A stretch of DNA of 64,000 nucleotides from Pseudomonas chlororaphis subsp. chlororaphis (GCF_003945765.1 NZ_CP027712.1:372001-436000); one strand, 5' to 3'. Shown: positions 54,121-63,287, counted from the stretch's first letter. Program-made: numbers and translations. The notes: generated from the sequence alone by a model not told the origin.

Positions 54121-55643
54121 CCACACAACCATTGCAACGCATCGGCCTGGTTGGCACCGGCGCCATGGGCCGGGGCATCGCCCAGGTCATGGCCATGGCC
54201 GGGCTCAAGGTATTTTTGTTCGATGCGCGCCCGGGTGCCGCGGGCATGGCCCGGGAGCAACTGGCGACGATCTTTGCCCAGCAGATCGAGAAGGCCCGCA
54301 TCACCCCGCAGGACGCCGCGGCGGCCATGCTCAATCTGGAAGTGGTCGACAGCCTGGACGCGCTGCGTGACTGCCAACTGGTGATCGAGGCGATAGTCGA
54401 GGACCTGGCGGCCAAGCAGCAGCTGTTTCGGCAACTGGAGGAGGTGCTGGCACCGGACGCGATCCTGGCGAGCAATACCTCGTCGCTGTCGATCACCGCG
54501 ATTGCCTCGGTGTGCCGCTATCCGGAACGCGTCGCCGGGCTGCACTTCTTTAATCCGGTGCCGCGGATGCGCATTGTCGAGGTGGTCGACGGCCTCGCCA
54601 CCCGCGTCGGCGCGCGCTTGCAGGAGCTGGTCCGCGTCATTGGCTACTACCCGGCGCGGGCCAAGGACTCTCCCGGCTTTATCGTCAATCATGCCGGACG
54701 GGCCTTTGGTACCGAGGCGCTGCGCATCCTCAGCGAGGGCGTGGCCCCTGCATGGCGGATCGATGCGCTGCTGCGCGACAGCGCCGGTTTCGCCATGGGG
54801 CCGTTCGAGCTGCTCGACCTGATCGGTCTGGATGTCAGCGTGCCGGTGATGGAGTCGGTCTACCGGCAGTTCTATGAGGAGCCGCGTTATCGGCCTCACC
54901 CCGTGCTGCGGCTGATGCTGGCGGGTGGGCACCTGGGGCGCAAGAGCGGGCAGGGCTTCTACCTCTATGACGAGCCAGGTGATACGCGGCTCCCGCCACA
55001 GGCCGTGCCCTCTTGCGCGGTGCTGCCGCCGGTGTGGATCGCCGCCGACGACGAGGTCGGCCGGCTGCGTCTGCTGGACCTGCTCGAACGCCTGGGGGCC
55101 CGGGTCGAGAACGGCCTGCGACCTTCCACCTCGGCCTTGTGCCTGGTGGCGCCACTGGGCGATGACGCCAGCGAAGCGGCCCTGCGTCATGCCATGGATC
55201 CGTCGCGCACGGTGGCGATCGACACCCTGACCGCGCTCGACAGCCAGCGCTGCCTGATGCTCAACCCGGCGACCCGCGAAGACATGCAGCACGCCGCCCA
55301 CGCACTATTCAGCGCCGACGGCGGCACGGTGACGCTGATCCGCGACAGCTGCGGCTTCATCGTCCAGCGCACCCTGGCGTCCATCGTCAACCTGGCCTGC
55401 GACATCGCCCAGCAGGGCATCGCCTCGGTGGCCGATATCGACGCCGCGGTACGCCTGGGCCTCGGCTATCCGCTGGGGCCGCTGGAGTGGGGCGACCAAC
55501 TGGGCCCCGAGCGCCTGCTGCAGATCCTCGAGCGCCTGCACGCCCTCACCGGCGACCCGCGTTATCGCCCCAGCGGCTGGTTGCGCCGTCGGGCCCTGCT
55601 GGGCCTGTCCCTGCGCCAGCCGGAAAACCCGCTGCCGGCCTGA
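54117..55643 (+). CDS. 3-hydroxyacyl-CoA dehydrogenase (PaaH/PaaC type)
   Basis: Oxidises the 3-hydroxyacyl-CoA with NAD. 508 aa, a Rossmann domain (GLVGTGAMGRGIAQVMAMAG), then HFFNPVPRMRIVEVVDGLAT with the catalytic His, an Asn/Ser-containing helical segment, and a second 3HCDH C-terminal domain, which makes it longer than the 280-aa form and similar to the phenylacetate-type PaaH. Translationally coupled to the hydratase gene; 35 bp to the thiolase. Confidence 0.93.
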   Translation: MTTQPLQRIGLVGTGAMGRGIAQVMAMAGLKVFLFDARPGAAGMAREQLATIFAQQIEKARITPQDAAAAMLNLEVVDSLDALRDCQLVIEAIVEDLAAKQQLFRQLEEVLAPDAILASNTSSLSITAIASVCRYPERVAGLHFFNPVPRMRIVEVVDGLATRVGARLQELVRVIGYYPARAKDSPGFIVNHAGRAFGTEALRILSEGVAPAWRIDALLRDSAGFAMGPFELLDLIGLDVSVPVMESVYRQFYEEPRYRPHPVLRLMLAGGHLGRKSGQGFYLYDEPGDTRLPPQAVPSCAVLPPVWIAADDEVGRLRLLDLLERLGARVENGLRPSTSALCLVAPLGDDASEAALRHAMDPSRTVAIDTLTALDSQRCLMLNPATREDMQHAAHALFSADGGTVTLIRDSCGFIVQRTLASIVNLACDIAQQGIASVADIDAAVRLGLGYPLGPLEWGDQLGPERLLQILERLHALTGDPRYRPSGWLRRRALLGLSLRQPENPLPA

Positions 55644-55678
55644 GGCCTGCCGATCCCTACTGCTGCGAGAGTCCTTTC

Positions 55679-56881
55679 ATGCTTGATGCCTATATCTACA
55701 GCGGCTTGCGAACCCCCTTCGGCCGGCATGGTGGCAGCCTCGCCAGCGTGCGCCCGGACGACCTGGTGGGGCCTTTGCTGGCGCGTTTGCTGGAAACCTC
55801 GGGGCTACCGGCCGAAGCGCTGGAAGAGGTGATCCTCGGGTGTACCAACCAGGCCGGCGAGGACAGCCGCAACCTGGCGCGCAATGCCTTGCTCAGCGCC
55901 GGGCTGCCTTGGCGCGTGCCCGGGCAGACGGTCAACCGCCTGTGCGCCAGCGGCCTGTCGGCGGTGATCGACGCGGCCCGGGCGATCACCTGCGGCGAAG
56001 GCCGGCTGTACCTGGCTGGCGGGGTCGAGAGCATGTCCCGGGCGCCCTTCATCATGGCCAAGGCCGAGAGTGCCTACAGCCGAAGCCTGGACGTGGCCGA
56101 CAGCACCATTGGCGCACGCTTCGCCAACCCGCGGCTGGTCGAACGCTACGGCAACCACAGCATGCCCGAGACCGGCGATAACCTGGCCCGACTCTATGCC
56201 ATCAGCCGCGAGGACGCCGATCGCTTCGCCGCCGCTTCCCAGGCGCGTTACCAGGCGGCCTTGCGGGGCGGAGTGCTGGACGACGAGATCATGGCCGTCG
56301 AGCTGGCGGCCGGGCGCAAGGGCCCGGCCTTGACCGTCTGCGATGACGAACACCCGCGCGCCCGCTCCGACCTGGCGGCCCTGTCGCGCTTGCCGACGCT
56401 GTTCGCGGAGGGCGTGGTGACCGCCGGCAACGCTTCGGGGATCAACGATGGCGCGGCGGTGTTGCTGCTCGGCAGTCGTGAGATCGGGAGGGAACATGGG
56501 GTCGTGCCCATGGCGCGAATCCTCTCATCGGCGTCGGTCGGCGTGGAGCCGCAGTTCATGGGTATCGGCCCGCACGGGGCGATTCTGCTGGCGCTGCAGC
56601 GGGCCCGCATCGGCCTGGAGCAGCTCGACCTGATCGAGATCAACGAGGCATTCGCGCCACAGGTGCTGGCTTGCCTCAAGGCCCTGGAGCTGGATTTCGA
56701 CGATCCGCGGGTCAACCCCAATGGCGGCGCCATCGCCATCGGCCACCCACTGGGCGCGTCCGGGGCCCGGCTGGTGTTGAGCGCCTGCCGTACCCTGCAA
56801 CGCAACCACCAGCGTTACGCCGTGGTCAGCCTGTGCGTGGGCGTGGGCCAGGGCGTGGCCATGGTGATCGAGCGCGCCTGA
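55679..56881 (+). CDS. Acetyl-CoA acyltransferase (thiolase)
   Basis: Cleaves the 3-oxoacyl-CoA and releases acetyl-CoA. 400 aa. The nucleophilic Cys is in VNRLCASGLSAVIDAARAI (about residue 90). GGVESMSRAPF, NPNGGAIAIGHPLGASGAR (His) and VVSLCVGVGQGVAMVIERA (second Cys) complete the degradative thiolase motif set. Start at ATG 55679 after gagagtccttt. Last gene of the five-gene operon. Confidence 0.95.
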   Translation: MLDAYIYSGLRTPFGRHGGSLASVRPDDLVGPLLARLLETSGLPAEALEEVILGCTNQAGEDSRNLARNALLSAGLPWRVPGQTVNRLCASGLSAVIDAARAITCGEGRLYLAGGVESMSRAPFIMAKAESAYSRSLDVADSTIGARFANPRLVERYGNHSMPETGDNLARLYAISREDADRFAAASQARYQAALRGGVLDDEIMAVELAAGRKGPALTVCDDEHPRARSDLAALSRLPTLFAEGVVTAGNASGINDGAAVLLLGSREIGREHGVVPMARILSSASVGVEPQFMGIGPHGAILLALQRARIGLEQLDLIEINEAFAPQVLACLKALELDFDDPRVNPNGGAIAIGHPLGASGARLVLSACRTLQRNHQRYAVVSLCVGVGQGVAMVIERA

Positions 56882-57021
56882 GCCTGATCTACCGCTTGGC
56901 GTTGTTTCACGCCGGGCGCAAGGCGGGGCATCGTTGGCGAATCAACGCCTGATTTGCGGCGGCATCCGCTGCGGCGCTGCTCTACAGTGCACAGACATTC
57001 CTTCTGGTGCTGGAGACGGCC

Positions 57022-58137
57022 ATGGATAATGCCCCCTTGCTGTTCCAACTGCCCGATGACGACACCCTGTACCGCGCCTTGCTCGAACGCGACCCGGCCT
57101 ATGACGGGTTCGCTTTCGTCGGGGTCAAGAGCACGGGCGTGTTCTGTCGGCTGACCTGCGCGGCGCGCAAGCCCAAGCGCGAAAACACGGTGTTCTTTAG
57201 CTCGATCAAGGCCTGTATCGAGGCCGGTTTTCGCGCCTGCCTGCGCTGCCGTCCGCTGGAGCAGGCAGGTACTCAGGAGCCGCTGGTCAAACAGCTGCTG
57301 GCCTTGCTGGAAAACAATGCCGACAGGCGCTGGTATGAAGGCGACCTGATCGAACTCGGCTTCGACTCTTCCACGGTGCGCCGGGCCTTCAAGCGTCACT
57401 TCGGCGTGACCTTCCTGGAAATGGCCCGGCTGCGGCGGATCGGCGAGGGCATGCAGCAACTGGCGGGCGGCGCCAGCGTGATCGATGCGCAGATCAGCGC
57501 CAGTTTCGATTCCGACAGCGGCTTTCGCAGTGCCTTCACCCGGTTGCTCGGCCAGCCACCGTCGAACCTGCGCGGCCGCGAACTGCTCAAGGCCGACTGG
57601 CTGCAAACCCCGATCGGCGTGATGCTGGCAGTGGCCGATGCGCAGGCCCTGCATCTGCTGGAGTTCTTCGACCGCCCGGCATTGGCCACTGAGCTGAAGC
57701 GCCTGCAAGAGCACACTGGCTCGACCATCGGTTTCGGGCGTTTTGCCCCCATCGACCAGATCGAGAGCGAATTGCGACGGTTTTTCGCTGGGGAGTCGGC
57801 GAGCTTTGCCACGCCGCTGGCGCTGAATGCTTCGGCCTTTACCCGCACGGTGTGGCAGGCCCTCAGGGCGATACCGCCAGGCACCACCCGCAGTTACGCC
57901 GAGGTGGCGAGTAGCATAGGTTCGGCCTCCGCCGTGCGGGCCGTGGCCCGGGCCAATGGCGCCAATCAGATCGCCATCGTGATTGCCTGTCACCGGGTGA
58001 TAGGTTCCGACGGTTCGCTCACCGGTTATGGCGGCGGGCTCTGGCGCAAACGCTGGCTGCTTGAGCATGAGCGGCGCTTGTACCCGCAGATTTCGGCGCG
58101 CCAGAACCTCAGGGCCGATGAACCCGTTGCAGGGTGA
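57022..58137 (+). CDS. ada: Bifunctional Ada protein (AraC-type activator and O6-methylguanine-DNA methyltransferase)
   Basis: Repairs methylated DNA and activates the adaptive response. 371 aa: an N-terminal Zn-binding methyl-acceptor domain with GVFCRLTCAARKPKRENTVFF and GFRACLRCRP (four Cys), an AraC-type helix-turn-helix, and a C-terminal methyltransferase. The active-site loop reads VIACHRVIGSDGSLTGY, that is ACHRV rather than the more common PCHRV, and the cysteine is kept. The start is ATG 57022 behind ggagacggc. Its last 29 bp overlap the 3' end of the convergent DUF4124 gene. Confidence 0.93.
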   Translation: MDNAPLLFQLPDDDTLYRALLERDPAYDGFAFVGVKSTGVFCRLTCAARKPKRENTVFFSSIKACIEAGFRACLRCRPLEQAGTQEPLVKQLLALLENNADRRWYEGDLIELGFDSSTVRRAFKRHFGVTFLEMARLRRIGEGMQQLAGGASVIDAQISASFDSDSGFRSAFTRLLGQPPSNLRGRELLKADWLQTPIGVMLAVADAQALHLLEFFDRPALATELKRLQEHTGSTIGFGRFAPIDQIESELRRFFAGESASFATPLALNASAFTRTVWQALRAIPPGTTRSYAEVASSIGSASAVRAVARANGANQIAIVIACHRVIGSDGSLTGYGGGLWRKRWLLEHERRLYPQISARQNLRADEPVAG

Positions 58138-58624
58138 AGGTCAGCGTCGGGCTTTGCTGCACCACCCGCTCGCCATCGAGCACCTGCACCGCCAGGCGGT
58201 GCTCGCCGCGATCGATGTTCACCAGTTGCAGGCTCGGCAGGTTGCCGGGCTGGCCATAGGGTTGGTCGTCCAGCAGCAGGCGCAGGCGATGCTCGTTGTG
58301 CAGGGGCGGTTGCAGGCTGACCTCGACATTGAAGGTGCCGTTGTTGGCGCGGATCACACCGCCGTTCGGTACGCCGCTCAGCTCCAGGGTGGTGTAGGCC
58401 GGCGCGTTGGAGGGTGGCTTCTGTTCAGGCTCGACGCCGGGCGGTGTGAGCGGCCTGGGCGCCTCTATGCGGTTCAGCGGCGCCAGCTCGACGGCCTGAC
58501 CGGGCACGCCGGCCGGCGGCTGGTCGCTGTAGGCGGTATTGCCGTGGGCGTCGGTGTAGCGGTAGATCTGCGCGGCGGCCGGCAGGGCGGTCAGCAACAG
58601 CAGGTAGAGACAGTGCACACGCAT
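58109..58624 (-). CDS. DUF4124 domain-containing secreted protein
   Basis: 171 aa with a signal peptide (MRVHCLYLLLLTALPAAA). The N-terminal 40 residues are the DUF4124 motif QIYRYTDAHGNTAYSDQPPA, which binds no known cofactor but is common beside ntrB/glnA in Pseudomonas. The C-terminal half (SLQPPLHNEHRLRLLLDDQP and QLVNIDRGEHRLAVQVLDGE) looks like an immunoglobulin-like beta-sandwich. ATG 58624 follows aggaaag. Convergent overlap of 29 bp with ada. Confidence 0.85.
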   Translation of the reverse strand: MRVHCLYLLLLTALPAAAQIYRYTDAHGNTAYSDQPPAGVPGQAVELAPLNRIEAPRPLTPPGVEPEQKPPSNAPAYTTLELSGVPNGGVIRANNGTFNVEVSLQPPLHNEHRLRLLLDDQPYGQPGNLPSLQLVNIDRGEHRLAVQVLDGERVVQQSPTLTFTLQRVHRP

Positions 58625-58712
58625 GGCGGCTTTCCTGGGCGCTTGGGTCGGCGGCTGCAAAGATGAAACTGCCTCCAGCATAGAGCCGCGAACCGGGCCC
58701 AGGTTCGCTGCT

Positions 58713-59255
58713 TCAACCTTTGGACACACAAAGCTCGGCGGTGGCGCGGACCAGCGCCAGTTGGCGCAGCGCCGGGCGGTCGCCGCCGTGGGTGGCCTGG
58801 GCCAGCCATTGCGGGCACTGCGGGTCGTTGCGGTAGGGGCTGAAATCCGCCAGTTGCTGCAGCAGGCGTTTTTGTAACCGGTCGAGTTGCGGGCGGATCT
58901 GCCCCACCAGGTCCGGGCGCGGCGTGTCCGGCGCCTGGCCTTGCAAGGTCCATTCGGACAGATGGGCGTACTGCACCAGCTTGTTGGCCTCGATCTGCGC
59001 GGCAAAGAACTGTTCCACCGCCGCGCCGTCGAGTTTGTAGGCCGGCGCCTGCGCCACCGCGCCGGCAATCACCTCACGCTCGCGCGGGCGGTCTTCCACC
59101 GGTTTGTGGCTGTCCCATTTGCTCAGGGCCACTTGGTCGGCAATGGCCAGGCGTTCTTCGAGGGTGGCCAGCAGAGGGCCGAGGGTGGCGGGGGCGGCGC
59201 AGGCATTACCGGCCAGCAACAGGGTCAACAGGGCAAGGCAGAATCGCGAAGTCAT
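58713..59255 (-). CDS. aroQ: Periplasmic chorismate mutase (AroQ gamma class)
   Basis: Converts chorismate to prephenate. 180 aa with a signal peptide (MTSRFCLALLTLLLAGNACA). The body is an all-helical AroQ-gamma domain: ERLAIADQVALSKWDSHKP, then VEDRPREREVI, the active-site helix VEQFFAAQIEANKLVQYAHL with its Gln/Glu, and LSEWTLQG. These match the secreted mutases of M. tuberculosis and P. aeruginosa. The exported enzyme is separate from the cytosolic PheA route and its physiological purpose is unclear. ATG 59255; transcribed with the DUF4124 gene 88 bp on. Confidence 0.9.
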   Translation of the reverse strand: MTSRFCLALLTLLLAGNACAAPATLGPLLATLEERLAIADQVALSKWDSHKPVEDRPREREVIAGAVAQAPAYKLDGAAVEQFFAAQIEANKLVQYAHLSEWTLQGQAPDTPRPDLVGQIRPQLDRLQKRLLQQLADFSPYRNDPQCPQWLAQATHGGDRPALRQLALVRATAELCVSKG

Positions 59256-59341
59256 GGGCAGTCTCGGTTTCCTGGGGACAAGTCGGCGGCCATGATGCAC
59301 GCAAAACCGCAGTGCCTGGCAAGCGCCGGGTGCAAGATGGG

Positions 59342-61375
59342 TCACTGGCCGGCCGCGGCAGTCGCGGGCGCCCCGCAATTGGTTGGACTGGAAGACAGTC
59401 GCTGGCCGCTTTCGTCATAGACTATCCGGCAGGCGCTCAAGCCGTTGTCGATCAGCTCGCGGCTCTTGATCGCGCCGTTGCGGTGATAGCACAGCTGTTC
59501 GCCGACCAGTTGGCCGTTGGACTCATGACTTTTCACTTGTTGCTGGTTGATGGTCATCCAGGTGAAACCCACCGAGTTTTTCTGGCACTCGACCTGCCCA
59601 TTGTCGTAGTAGGTGCGCTGAGTGATCTGGTCATTGTCGCCGATGATCTTCTCGCGGATCTTTTGGCCTGTTTCATAGTTGTACTCGATGGAGCCTTGGG
59701 GGCTGCCAAAGAGAAAGTCCGTTTCCCAGGACAGCTTTCCGTGGGTGAACCGCCGTTGTTTTCCACAGCGTTCGACGGTTGAGCCGAACTTGTCGAAGCG
59801 GCACCAGTTGGCTTCTTCATAAAGCACTTCGTCCTGATCGTATTGTTTCATCAGGCCGACAAAGCGCCCTCCCTCGAAGCGTCCGACCGTGGCCGGCGTA
59901 CCGTCGCGCAGAAAGGTCAGGTGAGGGCCTTCGTACCGATCGTTGTGCCAGGAAATATCGCTGATCAGCTTGCCGTCTTCGCTGTAACCCAGTGAGCGGC
60001 CTTCCCGTTTGCCATTCTCATATTGCTGCGAGTACTGCAGGTTGCCGCTGGGGCTATAGCCTTCACGGGTGCCGGACAGCACATCTGCCTGGTAATGCTC
60101 GATCAGGACCAGCACGCCATTGGCGTCGGTTTCGCGCAACTCGCCCTCTTTTTTATCGGCGACGAAGTTCACGCTCTGGCTATGGCCCTTGTCCGTCTTG
60201 AGTATCCAGGGTCCGCTTTTCAGGTCGTTCTCGAAGTTGCCGCGACCTGCTTGGGTAACCCATGGCCCTTCGCGTTTGTCGTTGCGGTAGCTGCCGCTTT
60301 CTGTGAAACCGTCTACCTTCTCTTCGCTCGGACCGTTGAGCACGCCATGGATATAGGTCTGGAAGCCAGTGACAGCGGATTCGCCTCCTTCGTCGTAGGA
60401 CAGCACCCAGCGTCCCTCACGCAGATCGTCCCGATACTCGCCCGTTGCGGATTGCCAGCGGTAGGTTTCGGTCCACTGCCCCTGGCGCTTGCCATCGACA
60501 TAACGGCCATGGGTCCAGCCATCGTCCGGGTTGGAAAAACTCCATTCGCCGGTGCGTTGGCCGTGGGCATAGGCACCCTGGGCGGCAACGGCACCGCCGG
60601 AATCGGAGTATTCCACGCAGGCCCCGTCCTCGCTGCCAGTGAAGCGTCGCGGTTCGGTTTCCCAGGCAATGCGGCTGGCCCGGTAGTTGTACAGCAGGGG
60701 CTCGCCCTCCAGCGCAGGCGTTTCGCCGCGCCAGTAGGTGGCGGTGAGAAAGCGTCCGTCCTTTTCGGCGAAGGTCTTTTTGTAGCTGTACTGCTCAGCT
60801 CCGGGCGGATGGGCGGTGATGGGCTGCCCGTTCTGGTCGAAGTAACCCACCAGGGTGCCGGCCGAATGGTCGAGCCGGTCGAATTCCTCGATACCCGAGT
60901 CTTCGTAGAAGTAGCTGTAGTTCAGCGGTGTCAGTTGGCGCAGGGCCTGTTTCACCGTCGGGGCATCGAGTTTCTTGTGGTCTTTGGCGATGCGCTCCAG
61001 GGCGGGCTGCAGTTTTTCCAGGCGCTGGTAGAGGTGGTCGCTTTCGTTATAGCGATAGGCATGCACGCGGTATTGGCCGCGCTGTTTGAACAGCACCAGG
61101 CGGGTCAGGGACTCATCGTCCAGGGCGATGTTGAACACCGACTCGATGGTTGCATCGCCGAAGTCGTCCAGCAGCTGCGGCTGGCTCTCATCCGGGTCGA
61201 CCGAGTAATAACCTTTGACGCCGCCACCCTGCTTGATAAAGGCCAGGGTCGCCGAGCTTTCCGCCAGGCCGGTGATCAGCGGGTGGGCCAGGGATTTGTC
61301 GGCATAGAAAGGCGCCGCCTGGGTGCTGCCGAATGCCAGGCAGGCGATCAGGCCGAGAGAACGAGTCCACTGCAT
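59342..61375 (-). CDS. Large secreted MORN/YwqK-type repeat protein
   Basis: 677 aa with a signal peptide (MQWTRSLGLIACLAFGSTQA) and otherwise no hydrophobic segment, so probably periplasmic or surface-exposed. After a 240-residue N-terminal part without recognisable domains come repeated 23-25-residue units with the shape G-x-Y-x2-G-x-R-x-G-x-W: GAYAHGQRTGEWSF, GRYVDGKRQGQWTE, GEYRDDLREGRWVL, GSYRNDKREGPWVT, GNFENDLKSGPWIL, YENGKREGRSLGY and others. This is the MORN/YwqK beta-hairpin repeat. Four or more cysteines cluster near the C-terminus. No toxin partner is seen. Function unknown. Confidence 0.82.
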   Translation of the reverse strand: MQWTRSLGLIACLAFGSTQAAPFYADKSLAHPLITGLAESSATLAFIKQGGGVKGYYSVDPDESQPQLLDDFGDATIESVFNIALDDESLTRLVLFKQRGQYRVHAYRYNESDHLYQRLEKLQPALERIAKDHKKLDAPTVKQALRQLTPLNYSYFYEDSGIEEFDRLDHSAGTLVGYFDQNGQPITAHPPGAEQYSYKKTFAEKDGRFLTATYWRGETPALEGEPLLYNYRASRIAWETEPRRFTGSEDGACVEYSDSGGAVAAQGAYAHGQRTGEWSFSNPDDGWTHGRYVDGKRQGQWTETYRWQSATGEYRDDLREGRWVLSYDEGGESAVTGFQTYIHGVLNGPSEEKVDGFTESGSYRNDKREGPWVTQAGRGNFENDLKSGPWILKTDKGHSQSVNFVADKKEGELRETDANGVLVLIEHYQADVLSGTREGYSPSGNLQYSQQYENGKREGRSLGYSEDGKLISDISWHNDRYEGPHLTFLRDGTPATVGRFEGGRFVGLMKQYDQDEVLYEEANWCRFDKFGSTVERCGKQRRFTHGKLSWETDFLFGSPQGSIEYNYETGQKIREKIIGDNDQITQRTYYDNGQVECQKNSVGFTWMTINQQQVKSHESNGQLVGEQLCYHRNGAIKSRELIDNGLSACRIVYDESGQRLSSSPTNCGAPATAAAGQ

Positions 61376-61476
61376 ACGAATCCCTTCGTCGAGGCGCCGG
61401 ACAGAGGGCGCGAGAGGCGCGGATTATCCATGGATGAATAGCCCGGGGGAATGCTCCGCGGCTATGGCCGGGCAAT

Positions 61477-61508
61477 AAAAAAGGCCTCCCGAGGGAGGCC
61501 TTTTTTCT
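61477..61508. terminator. Terminator of glnA
   Basis: The stem aaaaaaggcctccc / gggaggcctttttt (14 bp, very short loop) lies 43 bp after the glnA stop; it has T runs on both strands. Confidence 0.9.
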
Positions 61509-61550
61509 TGTTACGTAGCATGTCACGCCGCGTGGGGCGGCGCTACCGGA

Positions 61551-62957
61551 TCAGCAGCTGTAGTACAGCTCGTATTCCAGTGGGTGTACGAAGGTACGGA
61601 CCTTGATTTCTTCTTCGCTTTTCAGGGCGATGTAAGCGTCGATGAAGTCGTCGCTGAAAACGCCGCCTTTGGTCAGGAACGCACGACCTTTGTCCAGCTC
61701 TTCCAGGGCTTCTTTCAGGCTGCCGCAAACTTGTGGGATCTCTTTCGCCTCTTCAGGCGGCAGGTCGTACAGGTTTTTGTCAGCCGCGTCGCCAGGATGG
61801 ATCTTGTTCTGGATACCGTCCAGGCCGGCCATCAGCAGGGCAGCGAAGGCCAGGTATGGGTTGGCAGCCGGATCCGGGAAGCGTGCTTCGATACGGCGGG
61901 CTTTAGGGCTCGACACGTAAGGGATACGGATCGAAGCGGAACGGTTGCGAGCCGAGTAGGCCAGCATGACCGGAGCTTCGAAGCCTGGGACCAGACGCTT
62001 GTAGGAGTTGGTCGAAGGGTTGGTGAAACCGTTCAGGGCCTTACCGTGCTTGATGATGCCGCCGATGAAGTACAGGGCGGTGTCGGACAGGCCGGCATAA
62101 CCTTCGCCAGCGAAGGTGTTCTTGCCATCTTTGGAGATGGACATGTGCACGTGCATACCCGAGCCGTTGTCGCCGTACAGAGGCTTAGGCATGAAGGTCG
62201 CGGTGCGGCCGTAGGCATCGGCCACGTTGTGCACGCAGTACTTCAGGGTCTGAACTTCGTCGCCCTTGTTGACCAGGGTGTTGAACTTCACGCCGATTTC
62301 GTTCTGGCCGGCAGTCGCCACTTCGTGGTGGTGAACTTCGATGACCAGGCCCATTTCTTCCATGGCATTACACATGGAGGTACGGATTTCGTGGTCGTGG
62401 TCGAACGGAGGAACCGGGAAGTAGCCGCCTTTCACGCCTGGACGGTGGCCTTTGTTGCCGCCTTCCACGTCCTGGTCGGACATCCACGAGCCTTGCTCGG
62501 AGAAGATCTTGAACATGGAGCCGGAGATGTCGGACTTGAACTTCACTTCGTCGAAGATGAAGAACTCAGGCTCAGGACCTACGAATACGGTGTCGCCGAT
62601 ACCGGTGGACTTCAGGTATTCCTCGGCACGCTTGGCGATGGCGCGTGGGTCGCGATCGTAGCCCTGCATGGTCGAAGGTTCGATGATGTCGCAGACCAGG
62701 ATCAGGGTCGGCTCTTCGGTGAACGGGTCCAGGACGGCGGTTTCGTCAACCGGCATCAGGATCATGTCGGAGGCTTCGATGCCTTTCCAGCCAGCGATGG
62801 AGGAACCGTCGAACATTTTGCCGATTTCGAAGAAATCGTCATCCAGCGCATCACGGGCCGGCATGGTCACGTGGTGCTGAGTGCCTTTGGTGTCAGTGAA
62901 GCGCAGATCAATCCATTTGACGTCATGATCTTTGATGAGTTGAACCGACTTCGACAT
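61551..62957 (-). CDS. glnA: Glutamine synthetase type I
   Basis: Makes glutamine from glutamate and ammonia with ATP. 468 aa. The beta-grasp domain starts [34 protein letters not shown] and the [20 protein letters not shown] motif (His and Glu metal ligands) define the active site. [17 protein letters not shown] and the adenylylation tyrosine in [10 protein letters not shown], modified by GlnE, are present. Start ATG 62957 behind cggaggacact; the longer frame starts in promoter sequence. Controlled from a sigma-54/NtrC-type upstream region. Confidence 0.98.
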   Translation of the reverse strand: MSKSVQLIKDHDVKWIDLRFTDTKGTQHHVTMPARDALDDDFFEIGKMFDGSSIAGWKGIEASDMILMPVDETAVLDPFTEEPTLILVCDIIEPSTMQGYDRDPRAIAKRAEEYLKSTGIGDTVFVGPEPEFFIFDEVKFKSDISGSMFKIFSEQGSWMSDQDVEGGNKGHRPGVKGGYFPVPPFDHDHEIRTSMCNAMEEMGLVIEVHHHEVATAGQNEIGVKFNTLVNKGDEVQTLKYCVHNVADAYGRTATFMPKPLYGDNGSGMHVHMSISKDGKNTFAGEGYAGLSDTALYFIGGIIKHGKALNGFTNPSTNSYKRLVPGFEAPVMLAYSARNRSASIRIPYVSSPKARRIEARFPDPAANPYLAFAALLMAGLDGIQNKIHPGDAADKNLYDLPPEEAKEIPQVCGSLKEALEELDKGRAFLTKGGVFSDDFIDAYIALKSEEEIKVRTFVHPLEYELYYSC

Positions 62958-63055
62958 AGTGTCCTCCGGGTGGCTTCGGGCGAGTGTTGGTGTGCCCTTA
63001 GAATGTGGGTGATGCCGGCGCAGATACTCTGCCATGGCAACCTGCCTCACAAGGG

Positions 63056-63071
63056 AGCAAATTGCATGCCA
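63056..63071 (-). promoter_or_regulatory. Sigma-54 promoter of glnA
   Basis: On the minus strand TGGCATG-caat-TTGCT matches the consensus TGGCACG-N4-TTGCA/T with one or two mismatches and correct spacing, about 100 bp before the glnA start codon. Confidence 0.82.
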
Positions 63072-63111
63072 GTGCCCTGAGTTGGGTTTTATGCCCCAAA
63101 CTCACGCATTC

Positions 63112-63160
63112 CTGGCGCTATTTGCGCCAGATTGGCAAATCGACGCACCGCAATGTTGCG
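63112..63160 (-). promoter_or_regulatory. NtrC-type enhancer sites for glnA
   Basis: Two half-symmetric sites with the pattern tgcRcc-N5-ggYRYa: tgcgcc-agatt-ggcaaa at 63123-63139 and cgcacc-gcaat-gttgcg at 63144-63160, centred 21 bp (two helical turns) apart and 60-100 bp upstream of the sigma-54 element. A perfect 7-bp palindrome (ctggcgc-tattt-gcgccag, 63112-63130) overlaps the first. Confidence 0.6.
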
Positions 63161-63217
63161 TTTTTATCTGGTTGTGACCTGTTTTGGTGCGCGAAAAACC
63201 GAGTGCACATTAATTGG

Positions 63218-63245
63218 TTAAACCTTGAGCAATTTCCGCTATAAT
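63218..63245 (+). promoter_or_regulatory. Predicted thiI promoter
   Basis: TATAAT at 63240-63245 with a TTAAAC -35 candidate at 63218-63223, spacer 16 nt, 43 bp before the start codon. Confidence 0.5.
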
Positions 63246-63287
63246 CCGCGCCCCCCTTTTTCGGCTGGCCCAGCGCGCGCTGTTTTC

